A stretch of 64,000 nucleotides of DNA from an uncultured Christensenella sp. (GCA_910583855.1 CAJTYL010000001.1:62001-126000), one strand, 5' to 3'; shown: positions 1-8,036, counted from the first letter of the stretch. Numbers and translations are program-made. The notes: a model not told the origin generated them from the sequence alone.

Positions 1-675
1 GCCGAAGTGTTCGAGCATATCACCGACGAACTGTACGAAAGCAAAATAGTCTACACTACCGAAAAGTACGAGGACAGAGTGCGCACCTTCTGTATGAATC
101 CGCGCGGCATAGTCGTCAGCGAGAATACGAACGGCATCGTTACCGTCAACGGTCACAGCTTTGAGGACGAAAGCCGAAAGACGGATAACACCAACTTTGC
201 GCTGCTCGTGTCAAAACGCTTTTCCGAGCCGTTTAAAGACAGCAACGGCTACGGAGAAAGCATAGCAAAGCTTTCAAATATGCTCGGAGGCGGCGTCATA
301 GTCCAAAGGTTTGGCGATATGGTCAGAGGCAGACGAAGCACGCAGAAGAGAATAGAGGAAAACCTCGTCGTTCCCACGCTCAGCGCAACGCCGGGCGACT
401 TGAGCCTGATACTTCCCAAGCGCATACTCGACGGCATAATCGAAATGATTTATGCCCTCGATAAGGTCGCAAAGGGCACCGCAAACGACGAAACGCTTTT
501 ATACGGCGTAGAAGTCAAGTTCTATAATATGGAAGTGGAAACTGACGAAAACCTCGAAGCAAAGCATAAAGGACTGTACGTCATAGGCGACGGAAGCGGC
601 GTTACGCATTCGCTGTCGCACGCATCCGCAAGCGGCGTATACGTCGCAAGGCACATCCTTTCCACCCTCGCGTAA
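1..675 (+). CDS. FAD-dependent dehydrogenase, COG2509 type (5' partial)
   Basis: This is the C-terminal 224 residues of a flavoprotein that is open at the window edge. The reading frame continues upstream of base 1, so the GTG at base 7 is not a real start. The tail carries the FAD-binding end motif, seen as YVIGDGSGVTHSLSHASASG near residue 190, followed by a helix ending in VARHI. This ending is typical of the uncharacterised COG2509 dehydrogenases of Clostridia, which lack a proven substrate. A strong terminator follows about 145 bases later. The family call is good; the exact reaction is unknown. Confidence 0.75.
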   Translation, partial: AEVFEHITDELYESKIVYTTEKYEDRVRTFCMNPRGIVVSENTNGIVTVNGHSFEDESRKTDNTNFALLVSKRFSEPFKDSNGYGESIAKLSNMLGGGVIVQRFGDMVRGRRSTQKRIEENLVVPTLSATPGDLSLILPKRILDGIIEMIYALDKVAKGTANDETLLYGVEVKFYNMEVETDENLEAKHKGLYVIGDGSGVTHSLSHASASGVYVARHILSTLA

Positions 676-887
676 GTAAACCGTATCATAGGTTTTCGTG
701 GAAAGAGAAGAGGGGCGAGAATATACTAAATTAAAGCAAAAGGTAGCTTTACGCTTTTTAACGTCTGGCGAATATTGAAATTTAAGTAAAGTAATACGTT
801 ACAAACTTAAATACTAATAATAATCCGACCGCTATGCGGTCGGATTATTGTTTGCTTTCTGTGCATGTGCTTGTCGCGCTTGGATTC
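676..887. other. intergenic, no gene seen
   Basis: Apart from the terminator at 821-855, I see no open frame with a start and ribosome binding site and no recognisable RNA in this AT-rich stretch between the flavoprotein gene and the mobile island. Confidence 0.5.
821..855 (+). terminator. intrinsic terminator after the flavoprotein gene
   Basis: The 12-base arm at 821-832 and its exact complement at 836-847 form a perfect hairpin with a 3-base loop, followed by a T-rich run. It most likely ends transcription of the gene at 1-675. Confidence 0.8.
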
Positions 888-952
888 CAGTCAATAGGCT
901 TTTGCGGCATAAAGTTGCCTAAACGCTAGAAAAGCATAAAAAATCAGTCTAA
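888..952 (+). repeat. direct repeat copy A flanking the acyltransferase cassette
   Basis: This ~65-bp segment is repeated in the same orientation at 2424-2490. Both copies share CAGTCAA at the left, GCGGCATAAAGTTGCC in the middle and GCATAAAAAATCAGTCTAA at the right. Only a few bases and one small indel separate them. The pair brackets the acyltransferase gene and its leader, which suggests that cassette was inserted or duplicated as a unit. Confidence 0.7.
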
Positions 953-984
953 GCCGAATATTGTGAAATATTCGGCTTAGACTG
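945..984. repeat. perfect 16-bp inverted repeat at the end of copy A
   Basis: The arms 945-960 and 969-984 are perfect complements around an 8-base loop. The outer bases CAGTCTAA are the conserved right end of the direct repeat, so the repeat edge occurs here in both orientations. It has no T run. It may be a recombination or insertion scar rather than a terminator. Confidence 0.7.
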
Positions 985-1062
985 AGATTGGTGACCGACT
1001 TAATGACTAAACCGAAACACCCCTTTAAATTGAAATTTAGCGGTTATATTTTTAAATTGAGT

Positions 1063-2157
1063 TTAATTTGCAATTTCAGTATTTTCTGTTTTACGGCTTT
1101 TAATTGATTTTATTAGCCTTTTGATAAGCATAACAACGATATTGAATATAACGGCAGATACAATAGATACGGCAAAAACAATTAAATAAATAGCCCATAT
1201 TTCAAGATCGCCGACATATTCCAACAAGGTTATTGTTACGGGGTGGAACAGATATATTACTAATGACAAACTGCCGAGATAGCCGAACGCTTTATTTACC
1301 TTTGAATTTGTTACAGCTACGCCCTTGCCAGCAAATGTAATTGCGATTGCAACGAATATGCACACAACTGCTACAACCATACAAACGGGTTCCATACTTT
1401 TACTTATAGGAATAAAACCAAGTATAATCGGCGCACAATAACAAATCATTTCAACGACTTTTAAAATAACCGACGGTGCAGTTTTAAAATCTTTTTTAGC
1501 TATGACGGTAGAAAGGTAATAAGCAAACATACCGACGCACATTTCGCCCCAAGCTCTTAAATCATAGACAAAAGTCGTAGTGAACGCCCAATTCGTACAA
1601 AGTCCATAAATAACAGCAATAACGCCTAAAACGCCAAGCAAAATCGGAATTACTAAAATTCCTTTCTTAATTTTCTTTCTCAATAATAACGCAATTGGTA
1701 CTATAAACAGCATACATAAGAGCATTGACGACAAATACCATTCGGGAACTATGAGTGCGCTTGCATAGGCTTCCGTCCACACTCCGCCCATCTGCACTAA
1801 AAATATACTCGGCAAGCCGTTCAGAATTATATTGCCAGAATTAGCTAAATTACAAGCCAATATTACTACAATGACCGCTATAATAGCCGTTAAATGCGTG
1901 GGCAAAATTCCTTTAATCTTATTACCCATAAAACGGCAACTTTCAAGCGCAGGGTTATAATTTTCCTTTGCGCTTATTTTTTCAATAGACCTTGCAAGGA
2001 AATAACCCGAAATCAGAAAGAAGAACTCAACGGCAAGTGCGCCGTTCTCAAAAAAATTAATGTCGTCGCCTAAAAAAGTCATTTGAATATGATAGCCGAC
2101 AACTAAAATACTGAATAGAAATCTCGCCAATTCAACTAAATTATTTCTTTTAGTCAT
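1063..2157 (-). CDS. acyltransferase family 3 membrane protein
   Basis: This 364-residue integral membrane protein begins with the acyltransferase-3 signature: an early helix with a conserved histidine (VVGYHIQM, near residue 22) and FFLISGYFLARS near residues 45-57, followed by roughly ten hydrophobic segments. Family members (OatA-like and related) transfer acetyl or other acyl groups to cell-surface sugars or peptidoglycan; the substrate here is unknown. The ATG has a strong GGAGG five bases upstream. The gene stands alone between two direct repeats, with its own promoter and a structured leader carrying a terminator. The length is normal for the short form without an SGNH domain. Confidence 0.85.
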   Translation of the reverse strand: MTKRNNLVELARFLFSILVVGYHIQMTFLGDDINFFENGALAVEFFFLISGYFLARSIEKISAKENYNPALESCRFMGNKIKGILPTHLTAIIAVIVVILACNLANSGNIILNGLPSIFLVQMGGVWTEAYASALIVPEWYLSSMLLCMLFIVPIALLLRKKIKKGILVIPILLGVLGVIAVIYGLCTNWAFTTTFVYDLRAWGEMCVGMFAYYLSTVIAKKDFKTAPSVILKVVEMICYCAPIILGFIPISKSMEPVCMVVAVVCIFVAIAITFAGKGVAVTNSKVNKAFGYLGSLSLVIYLFHPVTITLLEYVGDLEIWAIYLIVFAVSIVSAVIFNIVVMLIKRLIKSIKSRKTENTEIAN

Positions 2158-2169
2158 TTTAACCTCCGT

Positions 2170-2200
2170 AAAAAAAAGCGTGTTCCATTGAGAAACACGC
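2170..2200 (-). terminator. intrinsic terminator or attenuator just upstream of the acyltransferase RBS
   Basis: On the minus strand a 9-bp stem (one G-U pair) with a 5-base loop is followed by eight T residues. The T run ends only a few bases before the GGAGG of the acyltransferase gene. Because a promoter lies upstream at 2311-2339, the terminator sits inside the leader of this gene. It could control read-through, or merely end transcripts from the upstream minus-strand genes. Confidence 0.8.
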
Positions 2201-2220
2201 CGAAAAACGCACCTCCAATG

Positions 2221-2306
2221 TTGCTACACATTGTCCATATAAAGGCGAGAGAATACATTTTTACCAAATAGTATTCCCTTATACGGACTATTAAAATGTG
2301 TAGCAA
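2221..2306 (-). ncRNA. long imperfect hairpin in the acyltransferase leader RNA
   Basis: The arms 2221-2256 and 2271-2306 pair over almost their whole length: 12 exact base pairs at the base, then GTCCATATAA against TTATACGGAC with small bulges, and GAATAC against GTATTC beside a 14-base loop. The predicted start point (~2304) lies at the foot of the hairpin, so the RNA would begin with this structure and then reach the terminator. I do not recognise a known riboswitch or T-box motif. Confidence 0.6.
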
Positions 2307-2310
2307 AAAG

Positions 2311-2339
2311 AGTATAACAAATAAGTAAAAAAAAGTAAA
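2311..2339 (-). promoter_or_regulatory. sigma-A-like promoter for the acyltransferase leader
   Basis: On the minus strand, TTTACT (2339-2334) and TATACT (2316-2311) are separated by 17 bases. The predicted start is near 2304, giving a leader of about 147 nt. Confidence 0.65.
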
Positions 2340-2423
2340 CAGTTAAATGCTCATAAAAGCTAACTTTTTCTTTAATGGCACTGTGGCGGGTGCTTGAATA
2401 AACGACCTAACACACCGCAATTT

Positions 2424-2490
2424 CAGTCAAATAGCCTTTCGCGGCATAAAGTTGCCGTAACGTAAAAATAGGCATAAAAAATCAGTCTAA
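2424..2490 (+). repeat. direct repeat copy B, cutting the Xre-ImmA gene
   Basis: This is the second copy of the repeat at 888-952. The last codons and the stop of the minus-strand Xre-ImmA protein (L, D, TGA) are read from this repeat, so the repeat truncated that gene when it was created. Confidence 0.7.
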
Positions 2491-3264
2491 TTCACCCGCT
2501 ACAGCATTGCAAAAAATTTCTTCCGATAGCGCAGCAAATGAGCTATAATTATCGTTGCACAGTGATGACTCTCGTTTAATGATATGAACTAATTCGTGTA
2601 TTATACTAAAACACTTCGCGGGATGTCGATCGTCAGCATTCAATCCAATGATAGGATGTTTTTTATCGTATATTGCAAAACCTCGCGCTACTTCCACAGA
2701 TACGCCATTAAAGCAATGAATAAAAATCCCTTTATTTTCTACTTTGTTACGTAGATATAAATAGAATTTTCTCGAAGAAGAAAGCATAAATTGCTCATCA
2801 AGACTTAAACCAAGATACTTTCTTATCTCGGTTGCCCAAATCATTGGATCATTTGAATTTATCAAAGGAGATTCTATATAGAGTGTATTAGGAATTTCAA
2901 GTTCCTTATTTGTTTCTACAAGAAAATCCAATGCAGTTAATACATCAATAATTGCAATATTTATTGCGCTATCATCAATACAAGTCATATTGAATATGGT
3001 ACGCATATTCTTGTATGAGGGTATGACTTTCATTGGAATATCGTTTGAATTCATATATAAGCTGGCAAATGGTATATGTAGGCAAACAGCCAAAGATTTT
3101 GCTTGATTAATAGTTGGTAGCAATTTATCGTTGATGTCCAACCATCTTTTTATTATATCGGAAGAAAATTTTGACTTTTGCGCCAAAAAATCAACCGTAA
3201 CCCCTTTACCTTTACATATAAAATTTAGAGTTTCTTTATTGATCAGTGCACAGTTAGATGTCAT
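2482..3264 (-). CDS. Xre-ImmA/IrrE-type metallopeptidase, C-terminally truncated
   Basis: The 260-residue protein has an N-terminal helix-turn-helix-like region (about residues 10-65) and a C-terminal ImmA/IrrE peptidase domain with the zinc motif HELVH at 223-227. A downstream helix, SEEIFCNAVAGE, supplies the likely third zinc-ligand glutamate. Homologues usually continue well past this helix; here the frame ends two codons after entering repeat copy B. Proteins of this type cleave repressors of integrative elements or act as antitoxins. It lies 9 bases downstream of a broken AlwI-like gene and may have been co-transcribed with it. The zinc ligands are intact, so some activity is possible, but I regard it as a decaying gene. 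Confidence 0.75.
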   Translation of the reverse strand: MTSNCALINKETLNFICKGKGVTVDFLAQKSKFSSDIIKRWLDINDKLLPTINQAKSLAVCLHIPFASLYMNSNDIPMKVIPSYKNMRTIFNMTCIDDSAINIAIIDVLTALDFLVETNKELEIPNTLYIESPLINSNDPMIWATEIRKYLGLSLDEQFMLSSSRKFYLYLRNKVENKGIFIHCFNGVSVEVARGFAIYDKKHPIIGLNADDRHPAKCFSIIHELVHIIKRESSLCNDNYSSFAALSEEIFCNAVAGELD

Positions 3265-3272
3265 TTTTCACC

Positions 3273-4697
3273 TTAAAGCTTGTTCGTTAATTCTTCTTGA
3301 TACCACATATTCGGCGCGATATTGGATTGGTATGCTTGCTCGAAAATATGATAAAGTTGTACGTAGGTTAATTTCTTTTGCCTGCCCGAAATCTTATACC
3401 ATACAATGGCAAGGATATATTCAAAGATAGTAGGAACATCGGCATTATTGGTAACGATAGATTGAATATCGTCATCGTTACGATTTTCAAACATTGTCAT
3501 TAAATTAACGAGAACATCATCCGTAAAGCGAGTGTCAATCATATGATTTAGACGCTCATATCTTTCTTTTTCAACGAAGTCTTGAATGTCTATAATACTA
3601 CGGACTTGTACGCCGTATAGTTCTTCGGCTTTATTGAATAGCTGCTCTTGAGTAACAGTAAGGGTTGATTCAATCTCCGACATCTCACAATTTAACTCTA
3701 AATTATCAGCTTTGGAAAATGCAATATCTAACAGACAGTCTTTTACCAGAGCAAAATAGCAATTCGGTATGATATCAAACCGTACCTTATCATCTTGAAA
3801 GATAATAGTATCGCTTGTCTTAAAATAGCGTTTATTTAAATCGTAATAGTCATCGAGCAAGCTCTTTGCTTTAAAGAGGTGCAAAAGTTTGAAAAATTCT
3901 TCTTTGAAAGCAATCTCATCCGCTATCGTTAAAATTGCCTTATTTCTTTTAACATTTCTAATACCTGTCGTTTCAAGTCTGTGCCGAGATACGGAATTAA
4001 ACAGATACATCTTCCAATATGTACGCGCTTTCCCGGAAATTTTATCAACAGCATTAAATAACTCAATTGCCGTATTATCATTAGGCGTAGTGTTGAAAGC
4101 TCGCAAAGTATGATACAGCCTCGCGTAAGGGACATCGTAAGTTCGGCTTTTGCGATTCATCCCTATTTCTTGAATGAGAACGTCATTAATAACGGAAGTT
4201 TCGATGAGCATCTTTTTTGCTTCCTGATAGTTCTCCATTTCGGAAATTACAGAAACAATTGCATCATCTATTGTTGCGTAGTTACTCCGTATGGCTTTAA
4301 TATAATTCACGATGCGTTCGGTTTTCTCTTTATTGATAGCAAGAGGCAAAAGATATGTAAATTCCGATTTGCTAATCTCGCCGATCTCGGACAATATATA
4401 TGCCAACACCACATAGGGACGGACATTATCGGTTTCAAAAAGGCAAGAAGATTTTAGCAGTTGTTTGAAATAGATAAAACTGTCGTTGGGAATACGAAGT
4501 ATATTGTCCCTTGAAAAGTTTCCGCTTTCGGCGATAGCAAGAAGCGCACGACCGGCATCGGTCAGTCTACGCTCATCGTTGACTATGCCTAAATCGACCA
4601 AGCCCGATGTCTTTTGCCTTGCGTCTTTATCTTTTCGCGGAGCGTCTTTTTCTTCGATAAAGCCTTGTTCTCTGATAAAATTATAGTAGGCTGTTTG
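3273..4697 (-). pseudogene. AlwI-like type II restriction endonuclease, 5'-truncated
   Basis: The clean open frame starts at a TTG at 4601 (442 residues), but the same frame runs upstream without a stop to about 4697 and still looks like protein (YYNFIREQGFIEE, then DARQKTSGLVDLGIV). The true start is therefore missing. Its pattern matches my memory of AlwI-family nucleases: an LTDAGRALL segment, a helical EFTYLLPLAI region and PTIFEYILAIVWYKISG near the C-terminus. In that family the catalytic part follows this last motif. Here the protein ends about 40 residues later, so the 3' end may also be lost. No partner methyltransferase is present. The family call is moderate; the broken state is well supported. 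Confidence 0.6.
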
Positions 4698-4703
4698 TAT
4701 AGC

Positions 4704-5018
4704 ATAGAAGTTGAAAAGAAGATTGACAATATTATTAACGCAATAGCGGAAAGCGGCGATTTCGGCGGACGGTTTCAGTTAAAATTAAATGCGCTTGAAA
4801 GCGAAAAAGCTGATATTCTTGCAAGGCTTAAACAAGAAAGCGATATCAATTTTAGTGAATTCATTACAAAAGCCGATATACGCAGAACATATTTTAATGT
4901 GCTGAACCTATTAAAAACAGGAGAAACCGAAGATAAAGCGGCAATTATAGAAACTTTGCTGAACCGTGTTGTCGTATATAAAGACCGTGTAGAAATCTTT
5001 ATCAATTTATGTGGCTAA
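4704..5018 (+). pseudogene. C-terminal scrap of a large serine recombinase
   Basis: About 104 residues resemble the C-terminal coiled-coil tail of large serine recombinases from clostridial elements: VEKKIDNIINAIAES, then LNALESEKADILARL, and the ending VVYKDRVEIFINLCG. The catalytic serine domain and the zinc ribbon are absent. The frame abuts the truncated AlwI-like gene head to head near 4690-4705, which marks a deletion or rearrangement junction. This is the only integrase remnant in the island and suggests how the region arrived. Confidence 0.7.
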
Positions 5019-5132
5019 TACCGACATTGATTTACAAATCACGGACAAAGATTTAGCGACCTATGGACTTTTGGAAACTCAAAATAACGAAAAAGCCGTT
5101 CATACGAACGACTTTCCGAGTGAAAAAATGTT

Positions 5133-5207
5133 TGGTGACCCGTGCGGGAATCGAACCCACGATACCACCGTGAAAGGGTGATGTCTTAACCTCTTGACCA
5201 ACGGGCC
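5133..5207 (-). tRNA. tRNA-Glu (anticodon UUC)
   Basis: The minus strand reads GGCCCGT at the 5' end and closes with the complementary acceptor arm, A73 and an encoded CCA. The anticodon loop is CTTTCAC (anticodon TTC), with a GGTTCGAATCC T-arm. It is the last gene of a three-tRNA run. Confidence 0.95.
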
Positions 5208-5259
5208 TTATTTCAGGCTTTTCAGCCTTTATGTATTGACGCGAATCGCGTTATTTTTT

Positions 5260-5337
5260 TGGTAGCGACGGGTGGATTCGAACCGCCGACCTGCCGGGTA
5301 TGAACCGGCCGCTATAGACCAACTAAGCTACGTCGCC
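5260..5337 (-). tRNA. tRNA-Met (elongator, anticodon CAU)
   Basis: The minus strand folds as a full cloverleaf with GGCGACG as acceptor arm, loop TTCATAC and encoded CCA. The G1-U72 wobble and lack of a C1-A72 mismatch fit the elongator type usual in Bacillota. Confidence 0.9.
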
Positions 5338-5340
5338 ATA

Positions 5341-5359
5341 TCCCCACTTGCAGTGGGGA
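5341..5359. repeat. short hairpin between tRNA genes
   Basis: Arms TCCCCAC and GTGGGGA pair around a 5-base loop between the tRNA-fMet and tRNA-Met genes. It has no T run and may serve transcript processing. Confidence 0.4.
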
Positions 5360-5364
5360 ACAAA

Positions 5365-5442
<78 letters not shown>

Positions 5443-5468
5443 ATAACGCTTTTCAACAAAGCTATATC

Positions 5469-5497
5469 ATAATATAAAAAAAAGTAAAATTTGTCAA
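5469..5497 (-). promoter_or_regulatory. promoter of the tRNA-fMet/Met/Glu operon
   Basis: On the minus strand, TTGACA (5497-5492), a 17-base spacer and TATTAT (5474-5469) form a near-consensus promoter with a predicted start ~20 bases before tRNA-fMet. Confidence 0.8.
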
Positions 5498-5544
5498 CTG
5501 TTTTTAACCTTTAATAAAATTTTTATTAAATTTTACTGTGAAAC

Positions 5545-5573
5545 TTGCAACTTAATAATAATTATGATATAAT
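5545..5573 (+). promoter_or_regulatory. tilS promoter, leaderless geometry
   Basis: TTGCAA at 5545-5550 and TATAAT at 5568-5573 are 17 bases apart. Only seven bases separate the -10 box from the ATG at 5581, so transcription should start at or next to the start codon. No Shine-Dalgarno is present. Confidence 0.75.
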
Positions 5574-5580
5574 AATTTCT

Positions 5581-6897
5581 ATGAAACTTGAACTCGCCGC
5601 TTACAAAGGCAAAAAAATTTGCGTTGCCGTGTCCGGCGGCAGAGATTCAATGGCGCTTTTGCATTATCTGAATGCCGTAAAGGAAGAGTACGGAATAATT
5701 CTTTCCGCTTTGAATTGCGACCATAAGATGCGTAAAAGCTCAGCAAGGGACAGCCAATTCGTCAAAGATTGGTGTCGCGAGCGTGATGTTCCCTTGTTCG
5801 CTTTCGACGCCGACGTTCACCTGAAGTCAGAGGCGGAAGCCCGCGAATGGCGGAGAAACTGCTATTTCAAAGCGTCGAAAAATGTTGACTTTATCGCGAC
5901 GGCGCATCACTTGAACGACAATGCGGAAACGGTTCTTTTCAACCTCGCACGCGGTAGTGCGCTTGGAGGCTTAACGGGGATAACGGACGCTTCAATCACT
6001 AACGGAGATGGGAGCAAACTGAATTTAATTCACCCGCTTATATCCGTTACGCGTGAAGAAATCAACGCCTATATCGCAGAGAATAACGTCCCTTATGTGG
6101 ACGACGAAACCAACTTTTCCGACGCGTACACCCGCAACTATATTAGGATTAACGTGCTTCCGGCGCTTGAAAATGCAGTGCCGGACGCGGCAAAAGCCAT
6201 ATATAGATTTTCCAGACTTGCTGCAGAGGACGAGAAGTTTTTTAAGTCGGAAATTGCAAGGCGCGGCATACTTAAATTTTACGGTGATACGGCTTTTATA
6301 ACTTATTGCGAAAAGCCGCTCTTCACGCGAGCCGTGATTGCTGCTGTTAAGAAATTTTTTAGGAAAACGGATTACACCGCCGCGCAAATCGATATTTTGT
6401 ATAATTTACAGTTTGCTGCAAACGGCAAGCGGTTTGAGTTTTTAGGGCTCAGCGCGTACAGGGAGAAAGACGGAATTTCCATAACAAAAACCGTTTCTAA
6501 CGAAGAAGTATCGGAAGTACTATTTAGTGATTATATATGCTGTAAATCAAACATATATGGGGGGCAATTCCTTCAAATCACAAAAATTAACAGTGAAAAC
6601 GCTTCGTTTTCCGATAATAAAGCTTTGCACTTCGACCTTGAAGCTATACCTGAAAATGCGATTATACGCCATATGAAATGCGGTGATAAGTTCACCAAAT
6701 TCGGCGGAGGAACTAAGAGTCTCGGCGATTTCTTCACGGACAGAAAAATCCCCGTTCGGATAAGAAAGCGTATTCCGCTTATCGTAGATGGTAACGAGGT
6801 TTTAGCCGTTTGCGGCGTAGAAATTTCCGATAAAATAAAAGTTACGGATAAGACCTTAAAAACAGGTTTAATTATCTGTGATATAAGCAATGAATAA
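5581..6897 (+). CDS. tilS: tRNA(Ile)-lysidine synthase
   Basis: TilS converts C34 of the AUA-reading tRNA-Ile to lysidine with ATP and lysine. The 438-residue protein shows the PP-loop SGGRDS at residues 18-23, followed by a typical N-type ATP pyrophosphatase core (ATAHHLNDNAET, then LARGS) and a C-terminal TilS domain ending near FTKFGGGTKSLGDFFTDRKI. I start it at the ATG at 5581. The longer frame from 5545 would translate through the promoter. It overlaps a small membrane-protein gene by 8 bases and lies upstream of hpt, the classic tilS-hpt neighbourhood of Bacillota. Confidence 0.93.
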   Translation: MKLELAAYKGKKICVAVSGGRDSMALLHYLNAVKEEYGIILSALNCDHKMRKSSARDSQFVKDWCRERDVPLFAFDADVHLKSEAEAREWRRNCYFKASKNVDFIATAHHLNDNAETVLFNLARGSALGGLTGITDASITNGDGSKLNLIHPLISVTREEINAYIAENNVPYVDDETNFSDAYTRNYIRINVLPALENAVPDAAKAIYRFSRLAAEDEKFFKSEIARRGILKFYGDTAFITYCEKPLFTRAVIAAVKKFFRKTDYTAAQIDILYNLQFAANGKRFEFLGLSAYREKDGISITKTVSNEEVSEVLFSDYICCKSNIYGGQFLQITKINSENASFSDNKALHFDLEAIPENAIIRHMKCGDKFTKFGGGTKSLGDFFTDRKIPVRIRKRIPLIVDGNEVLAVCGVEISDKIKVTDKTLKTGLIICDISNE

Positions 6898-7045
6898 CAA
6901 AAAGCTTTTAAAGGTTTTAATCGCTTGCATTGCTGCGGTGTTTTTTGCGTGCGCGGTTACGGTAGCCGTTCCGCTTATAATCGAAGCCGTGAAAAAGCGG
7001 CGTATCAAGGCTCGGGCGTATGGCGAAGAAGATTACTTAATTTGA
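6890..7045 (+). CDS. small single-span membrane protein
   Basis: A 51-residue frame starts with ATG inside the last codons of tilS (8-base overlap) and ends 10 bases before the tautomerase gene. It has a short basic N-terminus, one hydrophobic helix of about 20 residues (residues 8-31) and a charged tail with KKRR. Septal protein FtsL/DivIC-type genes sometimes occur near tilS, but this protein is too short and lacks a coiled coil, so I do not assign it. Translational coupling to tilS is likely. Confidence 0.55.
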   Translation: MNNKKLLKVLIACIAAVFFACAVTVAVPLIIEAVKKRRIKARAYGEEDYLI

Positions 7046-7055
7046 GGAGTGAATT

Positions 7056-7397
7056 ATGCCTTATATCGATTGCAAAGTTTCTGCAAAACTTACCGATGAA
7101 AAGAAGGAAAATTTAAAGACCGAGCTTGGGAAAAATATCGGAATTTTGCACAAGCCCGAAAGTTATTTAATGGTCGGCATCGTTGATAATTACAGTCTTT
7201 ATTTTGCCGGTAAAATGCTTGAAAACGGGGCATATGTGGGGGTCAAAGTGTTTGGTAAGCCATCTTCTTCGGATTGCGAACGTATGACGGCTGCCGTTTG
7301 CGGCGTATTAAAGGACAAGCTCGGCATACCGCCCGAATCCGTTTACATAACTTACGAGGGCATAACCGACTGGGGCTGGAACGGCGGAAATTTCTGA
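7056..7397 (+). CDS. MIF/tautomerase-family protein
   Basis: At 113 residues this matches the macrophage-migration-inhibitory-factor family in length. Residue 2 is the proline that becomes the N-terminal catalytic base after Met removal. The C-terminal YITYEGITDWGWNGGNF resembles the conserved end of the family (W-G-x-N-G-x-x-F). Family members tautomerise phenylpyruvate-like substrates as trimers; the natural role in bacteria is unclear. A good GAGGAG lies before the ATG. It is co-directional with tilS and hpt. Confidence 0.85.
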   Translation: MPYIDCKVSAKLTDEKKENLKTELGKNIGILHKPESYLMVGIVDNYSLYFAGKMLENGAYVGVKVFGKPSSSDCERMTAAVCGVLKDKLGIPPESVYITYEGITDWGWNGGNF

Positions 7398-7458
7398 AAC
7401 CGAAAGTCGGTTTAAATTGTGTTTATTTTTAAGAAATACTAAGGAGAGAATTAAGGTT

Positions 7459-7998
7459 ATGCATCCTGATTGCGAACGAATTATGCTCACCGAAGAACAG
7501 CTTAAATCTCGGGTAAGAGAGGTCGCTCTTGCGGTCGACGCGGAGTACGATGGCAAGCGTCCTCTTGTCGTAGGCATATTAAAGGGCAGTATTATTTTTT
7601 ACGCCGACTTTATCCGTTTTCTAACTATGCCTGTGGAGCTTGACTTTATGGTGGTTTCAAGCTACGGTTCGGGCGTCGTCTCTTCGGGGAAGCTCAAAAT
7701 TAAAAAGGATTTGGATCGCGACGTGTCGGGCAGGGACGTAATTATAGTTGAAGATATTATTGACAGCGGCTTCACGCTCGCTAATTTAAAGGCGCTTTTA
7801 TCTGAGCGCGGTGCGGCTTCGGTCAAGATAGTCACTCTTTTAAATAAGGCGGCGCGGCGCGCGTACGATATCGTGCCGGATTATAACTGTTTCGATATCG
7901 AAAACGAGTTTGTCGTCGGCTACGGTTTGGATTATGACGAGCAGTACCGTCACCTTCCTTATATAGGCATTTTAAAACGCAGTGTTTACGAAAAATAA
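7459..7998 (+). CDS. hpt: hypoxanthine phosphoribosyltransferase
   Basis: Hpt salvages hypoxanthine and guanine with PRPP. The 179-residue protein has the PRPP-binding loop VIIVEDIIDSGFTL near residues 95-110 and the family segments LVVGILKGSIIFYADF and VGYGLDYDEQYRHLPYIG. I choose the ATG at 7459, which follows an AGGAGAG about 10 bases upstream. The frame is open to 7417, but the extra residues are not family-like. tilS-hpt linkage supports the call. Confidence 0.95.
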   Translation: MHPDCERIMLTEEQLKSRVREVALAVDAEYDGKRPLVVGILKGSIIFYADFIRFLTMPVELDFMVVSSYGSGVVSSGKLKIKKDLDRDVSGRDVIIVEDIIDSGFTLANLKALLSERGAASVKIVTLLNKAARRAYDIVPDYNCFDIENEFVVGYGLDYDEQYRHLPYIGILKRSVYEK

Positions 7999-8036
7999 CA
8001 AGAATAACGAATTTTAAACCAAAAGGGAGAAAATTT

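Noticed and set aside
987..995. Nine bases matching the tRNA-Glu 3' end (TTGGTGACC, also at 5132-5140) as an attachment-site duplicate
   Set aside because: The match stops after nine bases, and large serine recombinases do not usually use tRNA ends, so chance is likely.
5019..5180. Reading frame running from the recombinase tail into tRNA-Glu
   Set aside because: It has no start signal of its own and its end is the complement of a tRNA gene; it is a known kind of false ORF.
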